Source: Pegoplata infirma
Lineage: Eukaryota; Arthropoda; Insecta; Diptera; Anthomyiidae
Direction: 5' to 3'
Assembly: GCA_963921195.1 (NCBI GenBank)
Contig: OY992540.1
Span: 14,639,136-14,703,135, forward strand
Length of the DNA: 64,000 nucleotides
The notes below the pieces were generated by a model. It ran no database searches and was not told the origin of the DNA. It was given only the letters and a program-made list of their open reading frames with translations. The position numbers were made by a program, and so were the translations under genes. Positions 46,921-56,511 of this stretch are shown in pieces; positions within the stretch are counted from its first letter, which is position 1, and each line of letters starts with the position of its first letter.

Positions 46921-47392
46921 TTTTGAAAAAGTTTGAAATTGTTGTACAGTGGAAGTGGAATTAGCTAAAATTTCAACAAATAGATTTCCAAGTTTGTTCT
47001 ACAAAAATTTTACTAAAATAGTATAAGGATTTTTTAGGTGTTACTGTTAACATTTAAGGGTTAATGATTAGTACTGATTATGGAAAGCTATAATTAAAGG
47101 TGAGTAAATATATGTTTAACAAAAAATTTATTATAATAAAATTTTCTTCTTTTGCATTTATACATTAAAACAAAAAATTAAACACATCAAAGGTCTGTAA
47201 TTATAATATTAAAAAAAAAATAATCCTCTTTTCTTTAATTAAAAATTCCTTTTTTTTTTCATTAATGTTTTGTATAGTATGTCTGAAGTACAGAGTTTAT
47301 AGTAAAACAATCAAAATATTTATGCTAATTGTTTAAACAACAAATAGAATTTTTAATAATGTTTAGCCACAATAATCTACACAATAAATTCA

Positions 47393-47398
47393 TATAAA
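47393..47398 (+). promoter_or_regulatory. Possible TATA box of the odorant receptor gene
   Basis: TATAAA lies 60 bp before the ATG at 47458 in sequence without recognisable repeats. The surrounding A/T richness makes chance matches likely. Confidence 0.25.
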
Positions 47399-47457
47399 TA
47401 CTTTCAAAAAATGCTAAAACTATTTGTTTCAAAATTTTTTCGTTTAAAAAAAAAAAA

Positions 47458-50400
47458 ATGTTATTTAATCCGAAGCCCACGGATGATCCGAAATATCGTT
47501 TACCACGTCAGTGTATTTGGTTAAAATTAAATGGATCTTGGCCCATTCAATACGAAACAAATCATGAGTTTTATAATTCACATAATATTTTTTGTTATCT
47601 CTATACCGCCTGGTCTTGGTATGTTATTTGCTCGGTGGGAATAACAATTGTATTTCAGACGGCTTTTCTATTTAATAATTTTGGCGATATTATGATGACA
47701 ACGGAAAATTGTTGTACTACTTTTATGGGGGCCTTAAATTTCGTACGTTTACTGCATTTGCGATTAAATCAAAAAGAATTTCGAGCAGTTATACAACTGT
47801 TTGTGGATGATATATGGATTGTAAAGTAAGTCAAAAACCTCCACAGTTTAATTAGAATACGGCAAAACCTTTTATTTAAAAAAAAAATAATTCAAAAAAA
47901 TAAATTGTTGAAAAATTTTTTGTTGAAAAAAAAAAAAAAAATTTTGAAAAAACAATTAGTTAAAAAAAAATTGTAAAAAATGTAAAAAGTTAAATTTGAC
48001 TTGACCAAACCCATTAATAACAAATATAATGCAAAAAACACTTTTTTAGTGAATTTTTTAAACGTAAATTTTTTTTTTTTAAATAAATTTTTGAGTGTAA
48101 ACATTTTCTTGAGTGTACAATTTTTTGAGTGTAAGATTTTTTTAATTGTACAATTTTTTTGAGTGTAAAAATTTTTTAGAGGTACAAAAACACTTACAAG
48201 AGAAGTACTCCAACCGATTTGCCTAAAACTTTAAGCATACAGTGATCGACAAAAGTCTACGTACGACAAATTAGATATTATTCGTATGCGAAAAATTTAA
48301 AAATAATATACCGAATTACACAGTACAACGGTGACAAAATTACGGGGTTCCAACGATTGATTCTGCACACCCATCTTCAAGCAAATTTAGGTTGTGTTAA
48401 AATGGTGACAAAATCGATTAATGGCATTTCACTCTTTATTTTGAACTTTACAAATTTACAACACGAAAATCCTAACTGATCCGGTTTTCGAGTTATTGCT
48501 AAATAATTAAACTGTTCGACACAAAAACCGAATATCTCGAAAACAGTAAGTGCTAGAAAAAATTGGATGGCAGATTTGGATTCAGGAGAGCAAAATCTAT
48601 AAGAATCAGTTGGATATTTCACTGGGAGATTTTTGTTGTCAAACAGTGTAATTTTTTAGATATACATGTTAGAACACACCAAAGCGCAAAACCTAGCCCA
48701 AACACCAACAAGTAGAAAAGTTAAATTCGACTTTGCCGAATCTATGAATACCCCCCAACAATGCCTTTTTTAAAGGATAGTACATTTTTTAACGTGAATC
48801 AAATTAACAATTTTGATTAGAAATATTTTATTTTGAGTAAAAAACTCTTTTTTTTTGTCATTTAAAAAAAAAAATACTAATTTTTTTTTGAGTGTAAAAT
48901 TTTTTTCGAGTGTAATGTTTTTTTTACTGTAAAAATATTTTTGAGTGAATGCTCGTACGTATGTACACAAAATATTGACCTTTTTAAAAAAAAAAACACA
49001 ATTTTTTTGTAATTTTTTTTTTGAGTGTACAATTTTTTTCGAGTGTTATTTTTAAGTTACCAATGCTTTTAAAACTAAACATGTTTAAAAAGGATTGCTT
49101 TAAAACTAAACAAGTTTGAAAAGCATTGCTAAGTTACCACCAATGCTTTTAAAACTTGTTTACCCCGTGTCATTTAAGATGAACCCAATCTGAAATTCGG
49201 GTTTTTGCTTATAACTTTTGAACCACTGGACCGATTGAGCTGAAATTCAATACCAAATAGACCTGGGGAACGGCTTTCTTCGAAAGTTATCGTGTTTTTT
49301 ATCTCGTAAATTCGCGAAAAACCCGAAATTTACTCTTTTGCTCATAACTTTTGAACCACTGGACCGATTTGGCTGGATTGCAATACCAACCTGACCAGGT
49401 AAATGACCAATATATATGCCAAACTTCAGTAGCCTCTGTAAAGTCTTTCAAAAGTTAGCGTGTTTTCTACGGACAAACAGACGGACGGACGGACATCGCT
49501 AGATCGACTTAAAATCGATCGAAGATCATGAAAATATATACTTTATGGGGTCCTAGACCAATATTTCGATGTGTTACAAACGGAATGACAAACTTATATA
49601 TGGGGCATTCCATGTGAAATCGGACACTTTGAAAAACTTTATTTTTAGATTTTCCCAATTTGTTTACAGTTTTCAGTACCCTTCGAAAACTCCTTCGTGG
49701 TAAATTTTCAGATTTTTTTGATGACCCGTTCAAAAGATATCGAATTTTGAAAAATTGGTAGTTTGTTCCTTTACTCAAACTTCTTTTAATCATAACTTCT
49801 TCAATAATGGTCCAAATTTCAAATTTTTTTTTTCAAATTTTTTTTTTTTTTTACGTACTTTTTAAAAAAAAATCCCAAAAAATTCTTAAAAGCGCTCTAG
49901 TATGCGATTTTTAAGTTTTAAAGTTTAAATCTCATTTTTGAAAATGTTTGTACTCTTCGATTTTTTTGAAATTTTTTTGTGTAAAACTTCTATCAATTCT
50001 ACAAATTTTTTGCCCAGGAGGATCGTGGGATAACGATTATTACTATTTTTTAAAATTTTTTGAAAAAATTTTATTGCAATTTTCCAATCTTAAAATCATT
50101 TCTACTGCTCCAATGGTGCGTCATAGAGGGGTCCTTTATAAGACCGACCCCCATTAATTTTTACGTCTTAACATTTCTTTGTAAGAATCTAATACCCTAT
50201 CTCCAATTTCTAAGGGGGCTCCCACACAAAACGACATTTTTTAAAATTTGCTCCAACCGCTCTAACTGCCCTAATAGTGCCCTCAGAGCAAAAAAATGTA
50301 TGAACGACCCACAATATTTTTTTAGTCCAAACATTTTCTCTGAACACACCTACCCTCTATCTTTAACTGTTAAGGCGGTCCCCATAAAATTTTTTTATTT

Positions 50401-53400
50401 TTTGTAAATTTGTTTTATTTAATCAGCTTCTACCGGTCCAATGGTGCGTCCGAGAGGGGTCATTAGTGAGACCGACCCGCATTTATTTTTACCCTACAAC
50501 ATTTTTTCAAAACATACCTACGCCCTATCTCCACTCCCTAAGTAGGCTCCCATACAAATAACAGTTGGAGCAAATTTTAAAAAAATGTAATTTTGTATGG
50601 GAGCCTACTTAGGGAGTTGAGATAGGGCGTAGGTATATTTTGAAAAAATGTTGTAGGGTCAGGTGCGGATCCAGGGGGGGGGAGAATAAGATTTCTCCCC
50701 CCCCCCCCAAAATGATTTCAAAAAAAAAGAAAGAAAGAAAAGAAAAGAAAAGAAAAGAAAAGAAAAGAAAAGAAAAGAAAAGAAAAGAAAAGAAAAGAAA
50801 AGAAAAGAAAAGAAAAGAAAAGAAAAGAAAAGAAAAGAAAAGAAAAGAAAAGAAAAGAAAAGAAAAGAAAAGAAAAGAAAAGAAAAGAAAAGAAAAGAAA
50901 AGAAAAGAAAAGAAAAGAAAAGAAAAGAAAAGAAAAGAAAAGAAAAGAAAAGAAAAGAAAAGAAAAGAAAAGAAAAGAAAAGAAAAGAAAAGAAAAGAAA
51001 AGAAAAGAAAAAAAAGGAGAAGGGAAAGAAAAAAGGAAGGGAAAGGAACAAACATAGAAAGAAAATGGCCAGGATGTTAAAAAAATCCTTGGGAGAGGTA
51101 TATGTGTGCTGATGATTTACAGCTCACATAACCTCTATAAAATGTTTCAGAATTAAAGAAATTGCGTATGAGAAACTTAAATGACAATTGAGTCGTGGGA
51201 ATTTTCTAACCGAATAACTATCCTTATCATTTAAGGAAAAAGTATTATCTCAAATATTTATTATAGAAAAATATCTCAGAATTCCTGACTTTATCTTTAG
51301 AAAAAAATGTTTTTGCCTCTGAATGTAAGAATTTTTTTATTTAAAAATTATATAAAATTTTAGGTAAAATCTCTTTTCTATAGAAAAAATCCCTCAGAAA
51401 CTGGAAATTTTTCCATAGAAAAAACGTTTTAGAATCTACAGGACAGACTTTTCAGAATCTGAGTTCTTCTATGGGGAAATATGTTTTTTTTATGGAAAAT
51501 TGTGTACGAATATGAGAATTTCTCTTTTTGAAAAATTTTTTAGAATCTACGAATTTTTCTATAGGAAAAGTTTATTAAAATCTTCGATTTTTTTATTTGG
51601 AAAGAATTTTTTTCCGTTGAAAGTTTCTGAGAATTTTTCTATAGGAAATGTGTCTCTAAATATATATATTTTTTTTTACAAATGTTTCAGAACCTTAGAA
51701 AAAATTAGAAGGCAATTTTTTATTGAAAGATGCTATAAAATTTAAGGTCTTATTTTTAAAAAATTGTTTAAACATTTGTTCATAAAATGTTTTGGAAACT
51801 GATAATTTTCTTTTACAAAAAGGGTCTAAGAATTTTTGAATACGAAAAAGTTTTTAGAACCTAAGAATAACTTTAAAATATGAGAATTATTAATTATCAG
51901 AAATTGGAAAATTTTTTATAGAAAGAATGTCTCAGAATCTCAGATTTTTGCTATAGAAAAAAGTTTAAAAATCTGAGACATTTTCTATAAGAAAATATTG
52001 AATCTGTAAGTTTTTCTGCAGAAAATACGATCTGAGAATTAAAAAAAAATTACATCGAAGGGTTTAAAATCCTAACATTTTTCTAAAGACAAATATCTCA
52101 GAAATGGATTATGTTTTTATATAAAAAATATTTTAGAATCTAAGAGTTTTTCCTAAGAAAAAATGTCTTAACATCTGAGAAATTTTTTGAAGAAAACATG
52201 TTTAAGTGTAATACTTCATTAATTTTTTTTTCGGAATTTTTGTATAATTTATTATTTTTTAAATAATAATTTTTAGATAAGATAATTTTTATGATTTTAA
52301 AGTCATAATATTAATACTTTCCCATACAAACCTACAACAAAGTTAAAAAATTCCCAATTCTCGAGAGCATTTCTAAAAATTTGGAAATACAGTCTAATAT
52401 TTTTTAATTTTTTTGTTTGTATAAAAAATATTGATGTTATGACTCTTTAAGCATAAAAATGAGCTTATGACAGTTACAGTCAGTCGTAATTGTGAATATG
52501 TCCATTTATTTGACTAAAAACGGTCTTATTTATGAAGAAGGTCAGTTAGGGTTCGCCTGAAAAAAAAAATTGAGTGAAAAAAGTTCCCCCAAATCCAAAA
52601 GCTGGATCCTTTATTGTTAAGTTTTTAGGTATTTTTCTGCATACATTCACAACCCCCCCCCCCCCCCCCCCCCGACACCAACCAAACTTAATTGCTTTAC
52701 GAAATTTTTTTGTTAAAAAAAAAATCTCCCCCCCAAATGAATTTCCTGGATCCGCGCCTGTGTAGGGTAAAAATAAATGGGGGTCGGTCTCACTAATGAC
52801 CCCTCTCGGACGCACCATTGGACCGGTAGAAGCTGATTAAATAAAACAAATTTACAAAAAATAAAAAAAATTGTATGGGGACCGCCTTAACAGTTAAAGA
52901 TAGAAGGTAGGTGTGTTCAGAGAAAATGTTTGGACTAAAAAAATATTGTGGGTCGTTCATACATTTTGTTGCTCTAAGGCCATTATTAGGGCAGTTAGAG
53001 CAGTTGGAACAAATTTTAAAAAATGTCGTTTTGTGTGGGAGCCCCCTTAGAAATTGGAGATAGAGTATTAGTTTGTTCCAAAGAAATGTTAAGACGTAAA
53101 AATTAATGGGGGTCGGTCTTATAAAGGACCCCTCTATGACGCACCATTGGAGCAGTAGAAATGATTTTAAGATTGGAAAATTACGATAAAATTTTTTCAA
53201 AAATTTTTAAAAAATAGTAATAATCGTTATCCCACGATCCTCCTGGGCAAAAAATTTGTAGAATTGATAGAAGTTTTACACAAAAAAATTTCAAAAAAAT
53301 CGAAGAGTACAAACATTTTCAAAAATGAGATTTAAATTTTAAAACTTAAAAATCGCATACTAGAGCGCTTTTAAGAATTTTTTGGGATTTTTTTTTTAAA

Positions 53401-56365
53401 AGTACGTAAAAAACAAAAATTTTGAAAAAAAAAATTTGAAATTTGGACGATTATTGAAGAAGTTATGATTAAAAGAAGTTTGAGTAAAGGAACAAACTAC
53501 CAATTTTTCAAAATTCGATATCTTTTGAACGGGTCATCAAAAAAATCTGAAAATTTACCACGAAAGAGTTTTCGAAGGGTACTGAAAACTGTAAACAAAT
53601 TGGGAAAATCTAAAAAAAAAGTTTTTCAAAGTGTCCGATTTGACATGGAATGCCCCATATACACTCTATCACTAGAGTGAAGGGTATAAAAACCAGTCAA
53701 GATTTCCTAAAGGTTAATTTTTTTAATGGGCAATCTGAAATTTGACTTTTTTTTGGTGTTTGTATTAATTTTTGGGCTTTGGTGTGTTCCGACATGTATA
53801 GTAAAATTTTATGGCCAACATTTTTGTATAACGTTTCATCTCTGCCCTTCGCCTTTTATGTTCCACAAAAATATTTGGCATAATATTTTCTACAAAGTTG
53901 CTAAACATACCCTACACCTCAGTTGCAAAGAAAACATAGTTTTATAAACCGATATGCTGCAAGAACAGGCCAAATCTGGAATCTGATCTTTCAAAACGCC
54001 GACACACGTATATTTTTTTGGTCTCCTCCAGAATCAATCGCCGGAACCCCGTAATTTTGGAAAAATTTTGAAATTGTTGTATTTTTGTAAAAAGCACTAT
54101 GTAGGTAATTTATCAACCTTTATTTTAAGCTTAATGGCGTCCAGATTGAAAAAATATTAAATATGCTACGAGGGTCAATATGGAAATTGAAATTATTTAA
54201 AGACCTTTTTTAGAAAGGGTTTTAAAAATATTTTCACATCTTTGATTTTTTTATGAGTTCGGCTAAGCTTTTCTACTTTTTTTCTCGAAATTTGAAATAT
54301 TACAATTAATTCAAATTTTTATTCCAGAAAACAACATCCTCAAATTGCTGCTCATTGTTCCGAAAAGTTGCGTATATTTCGCATAATGACCATCTTATTG
54401 AGCTGCTTAATAACCATGTATTGTGTTTTACCACTGGTTATACTATTCTTTGATGTGGGTTTAGATGCTGATGAAAAACCATTTCCCTATAAAATGTTGT
54501 TTCCCTTTAATGCTAATCATGGTTGGCGTTATATAGCCACCTATATATTCACCTCATATGCTGGTATATGTGTAATTACTACACTTTTTGCAGAAGATTC
54601 ACTTTTTGGATTTTTTTTAACTTATACATGCGGTAAATTTAAAATATTACATCATCGTATCGACAATATAGTAATGGATGCCCATCGGATGGTCAGAAAT
54701 AGAAATGATGAAAAGGAGGTGCAGGCACAATATATAAAATTGTTAAATAAAATTGCATACGATCATAATAAGTTAATCGAGTAAGTATAGAAGATAACGG
54801 GTCATTTTAATAGGGTTTAGACGAATTTTTTTATATCGTTTGAAATTAAAAAAAAGTTAAAAAAAAAATTCGGCCTTACTGAATGTATTCATACTCTCCA
54901 CAATTTTAAAAAGATTATTGCAAAAAACTTTATTTAACCCCTCGGCTACACCTTCCATAGTTATGTAGGCATAAAGCAACAAGCACACACAAAACAATAA
55001 CCAACACACAAAAATTTGTTATTGTTTTGTGTGTGTTTGTTGTATTATGTCTACATAATTATGGAAGATGTAGCTGAGGGGTAAAAAATAAATTAATTTT
55101 AAGAAAGAAAAATTCCGCGAAAAAAAATTTTGGTGAAAAAAAATCGGCGATTTTTATATTTTTTGGTAAAAAAATATGTTCGTTCTTGTGTAAATACCAT
55201 TTGTTGTTCAATTCTGTTCACATATGACAACCAGAAACCGAATTAAAGTATTTTGTATTTTAAGGTTATGTTGAATGTACCAACATTTTCGAGGTGTTCT
55301 TATATTTTCGTTCTTAACTTATCCGCTCAAGTGCAAAATTAAACTTCTCGGTGCAACAAGTTAATAAGATAAGTTTCAGTCATATCCGTGTAATATTTTG
55401 ATCGTGATCGCCATTTAAACAGACAGACTGATATCGCTAGAATCGATCAATGGTCAGTAATATACATTAAGTTTTTAAGAAAATTGAGTTCAGAGTTAAA
55501 AAAATCGCCGTTTTTGCTTTTTGGACAACACAATGTCCTAGCGACTTAAAAATAAGTTTTGCTGGTATTCGTGAATACAGCCAGATCGAATTTATTTTTT
55601 TTACTCGTTTTTTTTTTTAATTCGACCGATTCTAGAACAAAGGTGATGTTAAAGTAAAATTGGTTCCAAAACAAATTTTTGATACTCAATTTTTTTTTTA
55701 GATTTTCAAATCATATGGAAAATTTATTTAATCCTATATTATTGGTGAATTTTTGTATATCGTCCATATTAATTTGTATGGTGGGGTTTCAATTGGTTAC
55801 TGGTAAAGACATGTTTGTAGGAGATTATGTTAAGTTTATTGTTTATATCTCATCATCTTTGTCACAACTCTATGTGTTATGTTGGAATGGCGATTCTTTA
55901 ATACAACATGTAAGTTATATTTGCAATTAAAAAATTAATTTGATAAAAATAATTTTTTAAACAAAAAAATTATGTTAATTTTTTTTTATATTTTATTAGT
56001 CTACAGATACTGCCCATCATTTATATGACTGCAATTGGGAAGGTGAATATATACATTTGACACGTTCCACAACTAATTATCAAAAAATAGAAGAAGCCAA
56101 TATTTATAAGCATTTATCGGAAAGTTTGCTGGAAAAGAATAAATGGAAACAACTACGTGATAACTATTTTTTTCCCACCAATAAATATTTCAGACAAAAT
56201 TTGGAAATAATGATTTTGTGCAGTCAAAAGCCAGTAAAAATAACAGCTTTAAAATTTTCTACATTATCCCTGCAATCCTTTACAGCAATATTAAGTTCAT
56301 CTATGAGTTATTTTACTTTACTACAAACAGTTTATAAAGAAAATCAAGTAGATATACAAAAATAG
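47458..56365 (+). CDS. Or13a: Odorant receptor, Or13a-like (7-transmembrane, 464 residues)
   Basis: Exons are 47458-47825, 54328-54780, 55702-55909 and 56000-56365, with GT...AG junctions and matching phases (2, 2, 0). Insect odorant receptors form ligand-gated cation channels with Orco in sensory-neuron dendrites; their N-terminus is cytoplasmic. Seven hydrophobic segments lie near residues 44-72, 80-101, 142-164, 191-211, 285-305, 316-335 and 428-452. Family features include IWLKLNGSWP near the N-terminus, the SQLYVLCWNGDSL stretch after TM6 and the CSQKPV...FSTLSLQSFTAIL...SYFTLL end. The TTENCCTTFMG, PFPYKMLFPF and YAGICVITTLFAED blocks match my memory of Drosophila Or13a. Between W356 and R408 the loop before TM7 is about 30-35 residues longer than in the ortholog as I recall it. 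Intron 1 is 6.5 kb, filled mainly by a foldback and a hAT element. The receptor identity is firm; the ortholog is likely. Confidence 0.88.
47826..49599. other. Receptor intron 1, left part: diverged repeats
   Basis: It holds runs of GAGTGTAAATTTTTTT (also near 32035) at 48080-48180 and 48890-49050. A CAGAACACACCAAA-family fragment is near 48660, the CTTTTGAACCACTGG repeat at 49165-49440, and an inverted fragment of the TTCGGCACAGCCGAA family at 49440-49600. No coding exon is seen. Confidence 0.55.
50660..52760. mobile_element. hAT element with CAGGYGCGGATCCAGG ends
   Basis: Left CAGGTGCGGATCCAGG and right CCTGGATCCGCGCCTG are inverse apart from one base. The 8-bp duplication TGTAGGGT occurs at 50652-50659 and 52761-52768. 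CAGGGGCGGATCC-type ends are familiar in animal hAT elements. C-runs follow both ends (near 50700 and 52650). The interior has an (AAAAG)n tract and many degenerate TTTCTATAGGAAAAA and CAGAATCTGAGA units, but no transposase. Confidence 0.88.
50737..51010 (+). repeat. (AAAAG)n microsatellite, ~54 units
   Basis: The pentanucleotide AAAAG is repeated almost perfectly for about 270 bp, with a short AAAG lead-in at 50727-50737. Three long frames through it encode only repeated K/R/E or F/S/L and are artefacts. The tract is purine-only on the plus strand and homopurine/homopyrimidine over its length. Confidence 0.97.
53670..54070 (-). repeat. CAGAACACACCAAA-family dispersed repeat after the foldback
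   Basis: Inverse match to 37820-38215: GGTTAATTTTTTTAATGGGCAATC, then GGGCTTTGGTGTGTTCCGACATG, then GGTCTCCTCCAGAATCAATCG. It is the continuation of the repeat into which the foldback inserted. Non-coding. Confidence 0.6.
54936..55083. mobile_element. 148-bp palindromic MITE in receptor intron 2
   Basis: Ends TAACCCCTCGGCTACA and TGTAGCTGAGGGGTA are inverse apart from a gap and a substitution. The inner arms continue with CTTCCATAGTTATGTAG / CTACATAATTATGGAAG and meet around ACACAAAACAATAACC. It could fold into a long hairpin in the pre-mRNA. Confidence 0.75.
55140..55460 (-). repeat. Dispersed repeat shared with 42050-42535
   Basis: Inverse match to the 42-kb copy, including AAATCGGCGATTTTT, TAAATACCATTTG, TCTGTTCACATATGACAAC and CATTTTCGAGGTGTTCTTA-like blocks. 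It ends with a short CAGACAGACTGATATCGCTAG tract typical of the TTCGGCACAGCCGAA family. Confidence 0.6.
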
Positions 56366-56455
56366 GCTAAACAAAAAGGCATTAAACATAATATTCTTGA
56401 GCTTATTAAAAAAAACTTAATAAATTTATTAATCTATATAACAAATATTATGTTA

Positions 56456-56461
56456 AATAAA
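56456..56461 (+). promoter_or_regulatory. Poly(A) signal candidate of the odorant receptor gene
   Basis: AATAAA lies 91 bp after the receptor stop and 51 bp before the stop of the convergent DUF1308 gene. Another AATAAA is at 56419-56424. Confidence 0.45.
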
Positions 56462-56476
56462 ATTATTTTTCGTTTT

Positions 56477-56486
56477 TTTATTTATT
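56477..56486 (-). promoter_or_regulatory. Poly(A) signal candidate of the DUF1308 gene
   Basis: Two overlapping AATAAA hexamers on the minus strand lie 26-35 bp after the TGA at 56512-56514. They sit 16 bp from the receptor's signal on the other strand, so the two 3' ends probably overlap. Confidence 0.5.
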
Positions 56487-56511
56487 ATTCTAGATATTTT
56501 TTTATCAACCT

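Larger units (their letters stand above)
49600..53661. mobile_element. Foldback with TATGGGGCATTCC ends in receptor intron 1
   Basis: The left arm (49600-50545) and right arm (50575-50659 plus 52769-53661) are inverted copies that share ends TATGGGGCATTCCATGTG and the inverse. The palindrome centre is near 50560. A 2.1-kb hAT element was later inserted in the right arm; without it the foldback is about 1.95 kb. TA or TATA surrounds each end. The ends resemble the foldback at 15062-16750. Frames along the arms are mirror translations, not genes. Confidence 0.85.

Noticed and set aside
50609..51080. Three long open frames (130-148 residues) on both strands
   Set aside because: They translate the (AAAAG)n microsatellite into K/R/E or F/S/L repeats; there is no start context, family or codon structure.
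49509..53680. Paired frames at 49509-49793 and 53465-53680 and at 50060-50407 and 52793-53200 with near-identical translations
   Set aside because: They are the same sequence in the two arms of the foldback. Similarity reflects the inverted repeat, and the stops differ.
56041..56195. A possible fifth intron inside the last receptor exon (GTGAAT...TTTCAG)
   Set aside because: Splicing it would shift the frame before the conserved CSQKPV block; reading through keeps the frame.
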